A DNA stretch of 37,732 nucleotides from JADLEX01 sp964586775 (GTDB lineage Bacteria > Lernaellota > Lernaellaia > JACKCT01). The stretch is from assembly GCA_964586775.1 (NCBI GenBank), contig CAZPJD010000027.1:1-37732 (forward strand), written 5' to 3'. Made by a program: the position numbers and the translations under genes. Under the pieces are notes generated by a model that was not told the origin of the DNA, searched no databases, and saw nothing but the letters and a program-made list of their open reading frames with translations. How positions within the stretch are numbered: position 1 is the first letter of the stretch; each line of letters begins with the position of its first letter. Of this stretch, positions 7,597 through 15,857 are shown in pieces.

Positions 7597-8798
7597 GGCC
7601 GTTCTCCCGCCGTCGCGAATGCGAGGCGCGTGACTGACAGGGCGAATCCCGCCGAGGGGATGTCGACGCCCGCGCCGAGCGAGCGCAGCAGTCCGTCGTA
7701 TCGTCCGCCGCCACCGACGACGAAATCGCCATCCGGACCGTGCGCGCGAATCTCGAACACGAGCCCCGTGTAATACTCGAGTTCGCCGCGCAGACCGAGG
7801 TCCCAGACGATTCGCGTCGCATCGACGCCGGATTCCGAAAGCGCGATGAGCCGCGCCTCGGCGCGATCGACCGCGCGCTCACCCTCACCCGCCCCCCACC
7901 GCCGCATCCATGCGCGCGCGGCGGCCAAAACGGAGTCGCCATCGCCGCGAATGAGGTTCCAATCACGCAGGGCCGCGGCGATCTCGGCGCTCACCGATTC
8001 GCCCGCGGCGTTCTCGGCCTTGGCGGCGAGCCGCTCGGCGATCTCTTCGGCGGTGCGCGCACCCACGTGACGCACGTTGACGAGGGACAGAATCTCCTCG
8101 ACGAGCGCGCGGGACGACTCGGCGCCCAGCGCCGCGAGCCGTGAGTCGGCATCGTCGCGCGCATCGACGCTCGCGCCCTTCGAGGTGAGCGCGCCCAGTG
8201 CGGCCTCGAACTGCTCGGTCCGCCACAACTGGCGCAGTAGCCGCGCTCGCGAACGTTCGGCGATGGGCGCGGCGCGGACGGCCTCGGCCGCTAGCCCCAG
8301 ATCGCCCGCGACGATGCGCGCGTGCGGCGCCCCGGCGGCATCCGCCGCGGCAAGGGCGAAGGCGAGAATCCGAGCGTCCGTCGCGGCGGCGTCGGCATCG
8401 CCGATCCACTCCGCCCCGGCCTGCACGTACTCGCGCGGCGGCGTGGCGAGGTCGGCCTCGGTCGCGTAACGAAAAACCGGGCCGATGTAGGCGAGCCTCG
8501 CGGCAGGCGCGCCGCTCGCCGCGTTTCGATCGAGATAGAGCCGCGCCGTGGGAATCGTGAGCTCGGGACGCAGGCAGACCTCGCGCCCGCCCGGATCCTG
8601 AAAGACGTACATCCGCTGGCGAATCGCCTCGCCCGATCGCGCGAGAAACGGGCCGGGTTCGGCCAGGATCGGCGGATGCACAAGCGCGAATCCGCCCTCG
8701 TCGAACAGGCGTTCGAGCGCCGCGCGGATCTTTCGCGCCGCGGCCATTGTCGCGCCCTCGACATCCCGGGTTCCGGGCACGAGTCCCGTGGGCGTCAT
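7593..8798 (-). CDS. hisZ: ATP phosphoribosyltransferase regulatory subunit
   Basis: This 401-residue HisRS paralogue carries class II synthetase remnants: CLRPELTIPTARLY (motif 2 region), YIGPVFRY, and a late ELEYYTGLVFEIRAHG plus GGGGRYDGLL. It has no recognisable anticodon-binding domain, as expected for HisZ, which binds HisG and mediates histidine feedback. It lies directly between hisS and hisG, with a single base between the hisS stop and its ATG, and GGGGAG 5 nt before the ATG. The pairing with the neighbouring HisG is a confident inference; which residues bind histidine cannot be judged by eye. Confidence 0.9.
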   Translation of the reverse strand: MTPTGLVPGTRDVEGATMAAARKIRAALERLFDEGGFALVHPPILAEPGPFLARSGEAIRQRMYVFQDPGGREVCLRPELTIPTARLYLDRNAASGAPAARLAYIGPVFRYATEADLATPPREYVQAGAEWIGDADAAATDARILAFALAAADAAGAPHARIVAGDLGLAAEAVRAAPIAERSRARLLRQLWRTEQFEAALGALTSKGASVDARDDADSRLAALGAESSRALVEEILSLVNVRHVGARTAEEIAERLAAKAENAAGESVSAEIAAALRDWNLIRGDGDSVLAAARAWMRRWGAGEGERAVDRAEARLIALSESGVDATRIVWDLGLRGELEYYTGLVFEIRAHGPDGDFVVGGGGRYDGLLRSLGAGVDIPSAGFALSVTRLAFATAGERP

Positions 8799-8799
8799 C

Positions 8800-10269
8800 T
8801 CATCTCCCCAGCATCTCGCGGATCGTTCGCACGAGATCCGCGCGCGGCACCGACCGCTGCGCCGGCTGGCCCTTGCGCCACTCTTCGCGATCCGCGATGT
8901 CCTTGGCGAGCGCCGCGCCGAGGCGCATGTCCTTGATCGTCACCTCGCCGCGCGCAAACTCATCCTCGCCCGCGATGATCGCGATCGGCGCGCGCCGTTT
9001 GTCGGCGTATTTCATCTGCGCGCGGAATCCGCCAGTGCCCAGATACATCTCGGCCCGCACGCCCGCGTCGCGAAGCTCCGAGGTCATCCGCTGATACTCG
9101 GCGAGTCGGGGGGCGTCCATGACGGTGACCACCACGGGCGCGTCGGCGTCCGACACGTCGATGCGGCCGAGCAGACGCAGCGCCGCGAGCAAGCGATCGA
9201 CGCCGATGCTCGCGCCCGTCGCGGGCACCTTGTCGCCGGTGAAACGCTCGACCAGATCGTCGTATCGGCCGCCGCCGGCGACCGATCCGAACGAGACCTT
9301 GCGCCCGGCGTCATCCACTGTCTCGATGGTCAGAACCGCCTCGAAGACCGGGCCCGTGTAGTATGCGAGCCCGCGCACCAGGCCCGGGTCGAACTTCACG
9401 ACATCGGAACCGAGGTTCATTGCCGTGAGCAGGGCGTCGATACGTTCGAGTTCATCGACGCCTTGTACACCGATCTCGCTCGATCCCACGAGCGTCCGGA
9501 AGACATCGCACGTGGCCGCGCGATCGGCACCCGCCGCGCCCAAAAACGCGATCACCGCGTCGATCTGGGCCGAGGGCAACTCCGCCCCGCGCGTGAAGTC
9601 GCCCGAGGGATCCTTGCGCCCCTTGCCGAGCAGCTCGCGAACGCCGTCGATGCCGAGTCGATCGAGCTTGTCGATCGCACGCAGCACGGTCATCCGCAGC
9701 GCGTCGTCCTCGGGCACGGCGGCGTGCTCCAAGATGCCGCCCAGGATCTTGCGATTGCTCACGCGAATCTCGAACTCGCCCGGCCGGATCCCAAGCTCGC
9801 CCAAGGCTGCGGCCAGTACCGCGCACGCCTCGGCGTCTGCCGCGGGCGACGCGCTGCCCACCGTGTCGAAATCGCACTGCGTGAATTGGCGGAAGCGCCC
9901 GGGGCCGGGCTTTTCGCGCCGCCAGACGGGACCGACCTGAAAACGCCGGTAAGGCTTGGGAAGCTCGTTGCCGTACTGCGCCACCACGCGTGAGAGCGGC
10001 GCGGTCAGGTCGTAACGCAGTGAGAGCCACTGTTCGTCGTCGTCGCGCAGGGCGAATACGCCCAGATCGGGCTGATCCGCCTCGGGAAGGTACTTTCCCA
10101 GCACGTCCAGGTATTCCATCGCCGGGGTTTCGAGGGGTTCGAAACCGAAGCGGGCGTAAACGGTCGTAATCGTATCGATCATCCGCCGCCGGGCGGTGAC
10201 GTCCGCGGCGAAGGAATCGGCGAATCCGGCCGGCTGCCGGGGGATGGGGCGGTCGTTCGGCGCGCTCAT
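8800..10269 (-). CDS. hisS: Histidyl-tRNA synthetase, divergent (Caulobacter-like) type
   Basis: This 489-residue class II synthetase attaches histidine to tRNA-His. Visible elements are LRYDLTAPLSR (84-94), motif 2 GPVWRREKPGPGRFRQF (113-129) continuing to CDFDTVG, LVRGLAYYTGPVFE, motif 3 with GASIGVDRLLAAL, and a C-terminal anticodon-binding domain. The WRREKPGPGR and RGLxYYTGPVFE forms match the alphaproteobacterial HisRS group. The common bacterial enzyme instead has FRxERPQKGR and LVRGLDYY. Its tRNA, encoded just upstream, carries the matching unusual identity bases. The Shine-Dalgarno is weak, and an intrinsic terminator lies 38 nt before the ATG, so expression may depend on read-through from the tRNA promoter. 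Confidence 0.95.
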   Translation of the reverse strand: MSAPNDRPIPRQPAGFADSFAADVTARRRMIDTITTVYARFGFEPLETPAMEYLDVLGKYLPEADQPDLGVFALRDDDEQWLSLRYDLTAPLSRVVAQYGNELPKPYRRFQVGPVWRREKPGPGRFRQFTQCDFDTVGSASPAADAEACAVLAAALGELGIRPGEFEIRVSNRKILGGILEHAAVPEDDALRMTVLRAIDKLDRLGIDGVRELLGKGRKDPSGDFTRGAELPSAQIDAVIAFLGAAGADRAATCDVFRTLVGSSEIGVQGVDELERIDALLTAMNLGSDVVKFDPGLVRGLAYYTGPVFEAVLTIETVDDAGRKVSFGSVAGGGRYDDLVERFTGDKVPATGASIGVDRLLAALRLLGRIDVSDADAPVVVTVMDAPRLAEYQRMTSELRDAGVRAEMYLGTGGFRAQMKYADKRRAPIAIIAGEDEFARGEVTIKDMRLGAALAKDIADREEWRKGQPAQRSVPRADLVRTIREMLGR

Positions 10270-10307
10270 GGCGTGTCCAGGTTTGCTCGGATTCTCGTTC
10301 GAGTCGG

Positions 10308-10338
10308 AAAAAAAGCCAATTGAGTCGCCTCAATTGGC
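10308..10338 (-). terminator. Rho-independent terminator after tRNA-His
   Basis: A perfect 10-bp stem (GCCAATTGAG/CTCAATTGGC, 10315-10338) has a 4-nt loop and, on the minus strand, is followed at once by seven T. It begins 5 nt after the tRNA discriminator base and ends 38 nt before the hisS start. It should terminate most tRNA transcripts, or act as an attenuator for the his genes. Confidence 0.85.
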
Positions 10339-10343
10339 CAAAA

Positions 10344-10417
10344 TACTGCGGGAGGGAATCGAACCCACGACCTCCTGATCCACAGTCAGGCGCTCTAGCC
10401 AGCTGAGCTACCGCAGC
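10344..10417 (-). tRNA. tRNA-His (anticodon GUG) with U72 and A73
   Basis: The cloverleaf is complete. The acceptor arm GCTGCGG pairs with CCGCAGT (last pair G1·U72), the D stem GCTC pairs with GAGC, and the anticodon stem CCTGA pairs with TCAGG around loop CTGTGGA (anticodon GTG). The variable loop is AGGTC and the T loop is TTCGATT, with one U-U mismatch (50:64) in its stem. The discriminator is A73 and CCA is not encoded. The canonical bacterial tRNA-His has C73 paired to G-1. Here the preceding base is G but cannot pair normally with A73. U72 plus A73 is the Caulobacter-type identity set. Intact sigma-70 promoter and terminator flank the gene. Confidence 0.95.
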
Positions 10418-10432
10418 CCAAAAAGCGCGCGG

Positions 10433-10461
10433 ATATTAGCGACTTCGTCCGTGTGTGGCAA
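10433..10461 (-). promoter_or_regulatory. Sigma-70 promoter of tRNA-His (and his operon)
   Basis: On the minus strand, TTGCCA (10461-10456) and TAATAT (10438-10433) are separated by exactly 17 bp. The -10 box ends 15 nt before the mature tRNA 5' end, so transcription should start near 10426. No other obvious promoter lies between here and hisS. Confidence 0.75.
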
Positions 10462-10585
10462 GCCGCGATGGACATGTTGAAACGCCCGGAAATCCTTGGA
10501 TTTTCCCTCGTTTTCGGCCATCCGGCCGCGACGCGCCAAACCTGGAAACGCCGCGTGAAACGTCTCACGCAACGCGCCCCCATGC

Positions 10586-10615
10586 TTGAGTTTCGGCCCG
10601 TTTCACCGATATGTT
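10586..10615 (+). promoter_or_regulatory. Possible sigma-70 promoter for the 10639 radical SAM gene
   Basis: TTGAGT (10586-10591) and TATGTT (10610-10615) are spaced by 18 bp and would start transcription about 17 nt before the ATG. The match is moderate. A small inverted repeat GCGTGA/TCACGC lies nearby, just upstream. Confidence 0.4.
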
Positions 10616-10638
10616 GTGTGCACCCTTCGGGAGTCGCC

Positions 10639-11391
10639 ATGTCCGCCGAGCCGTTGGAATTTGAAAGAATTCCCCGCGTTTACCTGACGGTGGCGTGCAA
10701 CTACTCGTGTTTCTACTGCACCAACGCCCTGCCGCCCCGCAAGCTGATCTCCGCCGAACGCTGGATCGATGTGCTGAACCAGCTCCCGGGCGACGAGGTC
10801 ATCTTCACCGGCGGCGAGCCCACGCTGCACCCCGGATTCGCCCAGATCGTGAACGGTATCAAGCAGACGCAGATCCGCGCTTACACCAACATGTCGTGGG
10901 ATGTGTCGCTGCTCGACCGGCTCGAAAAGCGCATCAAGGTCTTTGCGTCGTTCCACCCGGGTCAGAAGAAGTCCGACACCGCCGAGGCCATCTCGGACAA
11001 AGCGGTCGAACTGCTGCGTCGCGGGCACAGGATCCTCGATATCCACTCCATCGCGGCGAATGGCGACCTGAGCGAGGCGGTGGAGATTTTCGCCCGCAAA
11101 GGCTTGAAGCTGCGCATCGAGCCCGACATGTGGGAGGTCATGAAGACCATCGTCCCCGACCGCCAGGTGAGTTGCCGGATCGACCGCTACTTCCTCGGGC
11201 CCGAGGGGCATCGGTACATCTGCATCAAGAAGCTGGAGGTCGGCGACCCCACCGGCATCGTCGGTCACAACCGCCTCGAGGCCGAGTTGCCCTGTCACAT
11301 CCACGGGGAGTGCCGACCCTGCGACGTGCGCGTTTATCGCGTGCGCCCGCTCGTCGGGGCCGGCGCGGATCTCGCCGCCGCCGCCGGTTGA
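10639..11391 (+). CDS. Small radical SAM enzyme with extra C-terminal cysteines
   Basis: This 250-residue radical SAM protein has the cluster motif CNYSCFYC (Cys20, Cys24, Cys27) at its very start and the SAM-contact motif FTGGEPTLHP near 60-70. The C-terminal part has four more cysteines (YIC, LPC, GEC, RPC) in the last third, which could bind an auxiliary iron-sulfur cluster as in SPASM-like enzymes. The ATG is chosen for its GGGAG 5 nt upstream; the frame is open further 5' but without a comparable site. It is followed after 19 nt by the large glycosyltransferase fusion and probably shares its transcript. The substrate is unknown. Confidence 0.85.
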   Translation: MSAEPLEFERIPRVYLTVACNYSCFYCTNALPPRKLISAERWIDVLNQLPGDEVIFTGGEPTLHPGFAQIVNGIKQTQIRAYTNMSWDVSLLDRLEKRIKVFASFHPGQKKSDTAEAISDKAVELLRRGHRILDIHSIAANGDLSEAVEIFARKGLKLRIEPDMWEVMKTIVPDRQVSCRIDRYFLGPEGHRYICIKKLEVGDPTGIVGHNRLEAELPCHIHGECRPCDVRVYRVRPLVGAGADLAAAAG

Positions 11392-11410
11392 CGCTCCGCG
11401 CAATTCATTC

Positions 11411-14395
11411 ATGGACGACCTGCCCGGCAACTTCGACGCCAATCTGAAAGCCATCGAATCGCGCGACGCCGCGCTCGCCGAATACCTGCGCGCCCATGAG
11501 GATCGATTCGATCTGGAACTGACGCCCGCCGGGGACGACGGCTGGTCGCTCGTCGTTCATCGCGATGGCACGTCCGTGCGCTGGACGTCGGCAGATTCTC
11601 CGCGCGAAGAGGCGGTGCGTTACGTGGATGCGAATCTGCCGGGTGCGCCGGGATTCGCGCCCGTGCTGATGGTCGGCGTCGGCGTCGGCTACGAAGCGGT
11701 CGAGTTTTTTCGGCGCCTCCACAAAGAGCCGGGCGGGCGGTGGCAGGCGATGTACCTCGTCGAGCCCGATCCCGAGATCTTCAAGGCCGCGCTCCACGTC
11801 GCCGACTGGCGCGAGATCGTGGCCGCGCCGCACGTGCGGCTGTTTGTCGGCCCGGATGCCGTGCATCGTCTTCGCGAGTTTCTCGCGGCGGATGACATGA
11901 AGCCGTTGCCGCTGTCGGTGTGCGTGCGCGGACAGGCCGAGGCGGCGAAGGCGGCGTCCGTCGCGATCGGCGAGGTTCTCCGAGGCCGCGTGGAGAACGC
12001 GAAGCGACTCAAGCAGGCGGTGGACGATTTCTATCGAGCGCAGCCGGCCCAGTTCTGGCTGAATGCCGATTCGTGGCGCGTGCTGCTCATCAGCAGCGGG
12101 TGGTCGCACTTTGTGCAGTACGCGAACCGCGACATCGCCCAGGCGCTCTCCGCGCTCGGCCACGACGCACGAACCATCGCCGAGCGCGATCGCGAGGACA
12201 GCCTGACCGGTCCCGCGCTGCTCGCCGCGCTCGACGACTTCCGGCCGCACCTCATCCATCACATCGATCACATGCGCTTCGAGTCGGCCGCGATCTATCC
12301 GCCCGACCTGCCCTTTCTCACGTCGATGCTCGATTACTTTCCCTCGCTCGAAAACGCCGACGCCGCAAAGAAGCTCGGTGATCGCGATTTCGTGACCGGT
12401 TACTGCGCGCATTGGGCGATGTACGGATACGACGCCGCGCGCCTGTTGCCGCAGGAGCCGCTGGTCAACGAACGCATCTTTCGCCCGCTCGATTCCGGCG
12501 ACGCGGCACTCGACCCCTTTCGCTGCGACATCAGCTACGTCAGCAACATCGGCAAGACGCCCGAGGCGTATTTCGACGACGAACGGCCGCGCATCTCCAT
12601 GATGGGCGATGGCGGGAAGGCCGCGGCGGAAGAACTCTTCGAGGTCGTGCGCGCGCGATTCGCATCGGGCGACACCATCTGGACGCAGACCGAGTACGCC
12701 GAATTGCTTCGTGCGACACGGTGCGGAGCGACGCTCGCCGGCGATGTCGTCACGGCGATCGCGCACGCGTTCTTCGCGCACATCGGCAACGCGCACTTTC
12801 GGCAGATCCCGCTGGTCGCGCTGTCCGAGGCGGGTTTCGACCTGCGTCTTTACGGGCGGCATTGGGATCGCCACCCGAGGCTCGCGCGGCACGCGTGCGG
12901 CGTGCTCGAGCACGGCGAGGATCTCGCCCGGCTATTTGCCGCGTCGAAGATCAACCTGCACATCAATCAAATGGCCGTCGCGCACAACCGGCTCTACGAG
13001 GGCCTCGCGGCGGGCGCGTTCTTTTTGATCCACGCGCACCGCGACGTGAAACGCACCGGCCTCGACCTGAACGGCGTGTTATTCCGCGGGACCGACGACC
13101 TACGTGAATTGTGCGAGCGGTATCTGCGCGACGACGACACGAGGCGCGAGTTCGGCGGGCGAAATCGTGCGCGCGTGCTGGAGCGATTCACCTTCACGCG
13201 GCAATACGAGCGGACGCTGCGCGACCTGCGTTCGCGGCTCGCCCTCACGCGCATTTTCGAGCAGTGGGACGCGGCGCTCGCGCGGCACGCGGAGCCCGTG
13301 GGCGAGTTGCTGACGCGCCGCGAACTTTCCGCATGGACGACCGAGGTGGCCGGCTTCGACGCCGCCGCCGCGATGGATCGTCTCTTCGGCGAAAGCCCCG
13401 ACCAGCAGGACGCGGCCTGCGCGTTTCACCGGCGACTGCTGGCAGCCGCCGAAAAGCACGACGAGCAAATCGCCGCGCACGCGACGAACAAGCACATCCG
13501 GCGCCGCGCGTTCCAATCGCGCCGCGTGCTGAATCCCGCCATCGGCGAAGACCCCGAGGGCCGCCGCATGCTCGTGCGTCTCGCGGATTTCGAGTTGCCC
13601 TTCGTCCGAACACCCTACCTGTGCGCGAGCGCGCCGGACGGTTCGCTCGTCATCCCCGATGGGTTTTCGCTTGTGGATGACAACACCGAACGAACGGCAT
13701 TGCGATTCGATCCCAACACGAAGTCCGCGACACCGCTTGCGCGTGATGCGGGCCTCAATCCCGGATCGTTCGCACCCGACGGCGCTTACTTCGCGCAGTT
13801 GGTCGGTCTCGGCATCTGTCGCTACGCGGACGGTGGTCGCGACCTCGTCATCCCGACGGGGCCGGGCACCGGGTTCGATGTCGTCCTGCAAACCCTCGTG
13901 TCGCCCGGGGGCGAGATCATCCTGTGGGATCGCGATACCGGTCGCGTCGCCGTGTTTTCGCAGGGTGGAACTTGGATTCGCGATCTGATCGAGCCGCGCC
14001 GCTTCGCCGACGTGCGCGGGCTGTGCATTTGGAGCGAAGAATTGATCGCGTGCGTGGATGGCCGACTTATCGGCGTGAACATCGGCGATCCGTCTCGCGT
14101 TCGCGAGTTCCGCCGCGCGCCCTACGGTCGGTGGTGCGCGACGACCGCGACGGATTCGCGCCTGTTCGCCGCGCTCTATACGCCGATTGCGCTGAAGAAC
14201 GGACGTACCGGCACGCGCGCCCGCGCGATTGCCATGTTTCGGCCCGAAGGCCATCTCGAATTCATCTGGGATGGTCAGGGCGACATGCCGCTGCCGATCG
14301 CGCTGAACGTCGTGCTTTTCGACGGGCGGCCGTGCCTCGCGATGACGTCGTTTCAGAAACGGACGACGACGATTTTCGACTTCGGCGCCGAGTAG
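11411..14395 (+). CDS. Three-part glycosyltransferase fusion (MAF/DUF115-like, CgeB-like, beta-propeller-like)
   Basis: This is a 994-residue protein. Residues 1-215 hold a Rossmann-like segment (FAPVLMVGVGVGYEAVEFF ... MYLVEPDPEIFKAAL) like motility accessory factor/DUF115 proteins. Residues about 220-620 are a CgeB-like GT-B glycosyltransferase, with a C-terminal half containing INLHINQMAVAHNRLYEGLAAG and ERFTFTRQYERTLRDL. Residues about 680-994 are repeats rich in short beta strands with SPGGEIILWDRDTG, which look like a propeller. No signal peptide or membrane segment is seen, so it is likely cytoplasmic. It probably glycosylates a protein or surface polymer. The start has no clear Shine-Dalgarno. 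Domain names are from pattern recognition, the propeller being least certain. Confidence 0.78.
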   Translation: MDDLPGNFDANLKAIESRDAALAEYLRAHEDRFDLELTPAGDDGWSLVVHRDGTSVRWTSADSPREEAVRYVDANLPGAPGFAPVLMVGVGVGYEAVEFFRRLHKEPGGRWQAMYLVEPDPEIFKAALHVADWREIVAAPHVRLFVGPDAVHRLREFLAADDMKPLPLSVCVRGQAEAAKAASVAIGEVLRGRVENAKRLKQAVDDFYRAQPAQFWLNADSWRVLLISSGWSHFVQYANRDIAQALSALGHDARTIAERDREDSLTGPALLAALDDFRPHLIHHIDHMRFESAAIYPPDLPFLTSMLDYFPSLENADAAKKLGDRDFVTGYCAHWAMYGYDAARLLPQEPLVNERIFRPLDSGDAALDPFRCDISYVSNIGKTPEAYFDDERPRISMMGDGGKAAAEELFEVVRARFASGDTIWTQTEYAELLRATRCGATLAGDVVTAIAHAFFAHIGNAHFRQIPLVALSEAGFDLRLYGRHWDRHPRLARHACGVLEHGEDLARLFAASKINLHINQMAVAHNRLYEGLAAGAFFLIHAHRDVKRTGLDLNGVLFRGTDDLRELCERYLRDDDTRREFGGRNRARVLERFTFTRQYERTLRDLRSRLALTRIFEQWDAALARHAEPVGELLTRRELSAWTTEVAGFDAAAAMDRLFGESPDQQDAACAFHRRLLAAAEKHDEQIAAHATNKHIRRRAFQSRRVLNPAIGEDPEGRRMLVRLADFELPFVRTPYLCASAPDGSLVIPDGFSLVDDNTERTALRFDPNTKSATPLARDAGLNPGSFAPDGAYFAQLVGLGICRYADGGRDLVIPTGPGTGFDVVLQTLVSPGGEIILWDRDTGRVAVFSQGGTWIRDLIEPRRFADVRGLCIWSEELIACVDGRLIGVNIGDPSRVREFRRAPYGRWCATTATDSRLFAALYTPIALKNGRTGTRARAIAMFRPEGHLEFIWDGQGDMPLPIALNVVLFDGRPCLAMTSFQKRTTTIFDFGAE

Positions 14396-14410
14396 AGCGC
14401 GCGGGTTCGA

Positions 14411-14962
14411 TCACCATTTCGGGCCGTGACACACCCCGACGAACGTGCGTCCCGCGTCGATGATGCGCACGTCGCGAAATCCGTGCTCCAAGACGCGCTT
14501 CAACCCGCGCTCCGTGAAAATGGCCACATGGCCCGGATCGTTCACGACCTCGGTCGGTGTCGTGACCACGGCGGTGTCGCGCGTGATCCGCGCCAGTCGT
14601 TCGACGAACGCGAACGGCTCGTCGATGTGCTCGATGATCTCCCCCGCGTGGAGCGCGTCGAAGCTTTTGTCCGCATAAGTCATCGACTGCACGAGGCCGT
14701 GCTCGAACGTGACCTCGGGGTAGAGCTTTCGCGCCTCCTCGACCACGGCGAGGCAGCCTTCGAGGCCGACGATGCGCTGGGGGTTCGCGCGCTTGCGGAT
14801 CTCGTTCGTCAGCTCGCCGGTGGCGCAGGCGATGTCAAGGATCTCGTCGCCGCGCGCGATTTCGCACACGAATTCCCACCTCGCCGAGGCGTCGTGAAGG
14901 TTCTCCGAGGCGAAAGTCTCCGACCTTTCGAGAGACGCAAAAAAGTCGGCGAGATGGAGCAT
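14411..14962 (-). CDS. Class I SAM-dependent methyltransferase
   Basis: This 183-residue methyltransferase has motif I ILDIACATGELTNEI (in the place of DxGxGxG), an acidic residue after strand 2 (IVGLEGC), FDALHAGEIIEHIDEP (motif II region) and TPTEVVNDPGH. The protein is short and lacks C-terminal additions, so a small-molecule or sugar substrate is likely. The ATG at 14962 is selected because AAGGAT sits 7 nt upstream; the open frame continues upstream through the beta-helix gene only as noise. It ends 15 nt from the oppositely oriented glycosyltransferase fusion (convergent). Confidence 0.85.
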   Translation of the reverse strand: MLHLADFFASLERSETFASENLHDASARWEFVCEIARGDEILDIACATGELTNEIRKRANPQRIVGLEGCLAVVEEARKLYPEVTFEHGLVQSMTYADKSFDALHAGEIIEHIDEPFAFVERLARITRDTAVVTTPTEVVNDPGHVAIFTERGLKRVLEHGFRDVRIIDAGRTFVGVCHGPKW

Positions 14963-15020
14963 GGTCTTATCCTTCACGCGGGGAGACTTCCCGACGAAGC
15001 CGTCGTTTTCGGCGGACGGT

Positions 15021-15815
15021 TCAAGAAACCAGATCTGTCGTCTTGTTCCCCGTGCCTTGGTCGAGAAGGTTGGTGTCGCAGTTTCGCGAAACACCGCGAA
15101 TACTGTTGTAATTGGCATTCGGGATAATGGACACGCCCCGACCGTTTCCCGTGACGCCCGTCGTGGTGACGCCGGTGATGATCGCGTCGATCGAGTTGTA
15201 GTTCGTGGTCGAAGCCGAAAGGACAAGACCGGCTGCGATTCCGCTGGTGGTGACGGCATACGTAAAGGTGTCGATGACCAGCCGGTAAAAGCTGTACTTG
15301 GAGTTGATATTCAGGCACTGCGCGCTCTTCGTCGCCGCACCCGTGATCGACCAATCCTTCGCGACGATATCCCACGACGAATAGTCCGCCCAGAGGACAA
15401 TGGAGTAAAAGTGGTCCGTGAGCCCCGTCGTCGTGGGAACAACCGTGATCTTGCAGTTTTGGGCATTGATCCGGCTGACGCTTGTGATCACGCGCAGGAG
15501 ACCGTAATTCACCGAGGAATCCCCGGTCCCCGTCAGCTTAAGCCGTCCGGTCATAGTAATGTCCGTGTCGTTCGTGATCAGAAATTTCTTGCCGGCATCG
15601 AACTCGATTTGAACGCCGCCATCCGACGCCTCGAACGTAATCCACTGGTTCGACTTGGGTTGAACGTCGACGGTTTCGCTATACGTGCCCGCACAGACGT
15701 AGATCCGTTTCCCCGCGCCTTCGGTCGAGAGGGCGCTCGCGATGGACGAGTAGTCCCCGCCGGAAGATTTGACAATCGCATCGTACTCTGGGAACTTCGC
15801 AATGTAGCTCGACAT
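15021..15815 (-). CDS. Right-handed beta-helix protein, tail-spike or pectin-lyase-like
   Basis: The 264-residue product starts MSSYIAKFPEYDAIVKSSGG, followed by DYSSIASALS, the typical opening of pectin-lyase-fold and phage tail-spike-like helices. Many short strands rich in Thr, Ser, Asn and Val then follow (VVPTTTGLTDH, TTSGIAAGLVLSASTTNYNSI). There is no catalytic signature I can name and no signal peptide. It has AAGGAG 6 nt before the ATG and a strong sigma-70 promoter of its own. Codon choice is less G/C-biased than in the neighbours. It lies between a methyltransferase and a truncated GT9 stump and looks foreign to the glycan cluster, possibly a phage-derived or structural surface protein. 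Confidence 0.75.
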   Translation of the reverse strand: MSSYIAKFPEYDAIVKSSGGDYSSIASALSTEGAGKRIYVCAGTYSETVDVQPKSNQWITFEASDGGVQIEFDAGKKFLITNDTDITMTGRLKLTGTGDSSVNYGLLRVITSVSRINAQNCKITVVPTTTGLTDHFYSIVLWADYSSWDIVAKDWSITGAATKSAQCLNINSKYSFYRLVIDTFTYAVTTSGIAAGLVLSASTTNYNSIDAIITGVTTTGVTGNGRGVSIIPNANYNSIRGVSRNCDTNLLDQGTGNKTTDLVS

Positions 15816-15857
15816 TTCATACTCCTTGTTGCGGTTGGCTAACCCGAATCACAAGAA

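Noticed and set aside
10417..10418. G before position 1 of the tRNA read as a canonical encoded G-1
   Set aside because: The base is G, but it faces A73 rather than C73, so it cannot form the normal G-1:C73 pair. With U72 it fits the non-canonical type.
10552..10572. GCGTGA/TCACGC inverted repeat as an operator
   Set aside because: A single 6-bp repeat in GC-rich DNA with no second copy is not strong enough to call.
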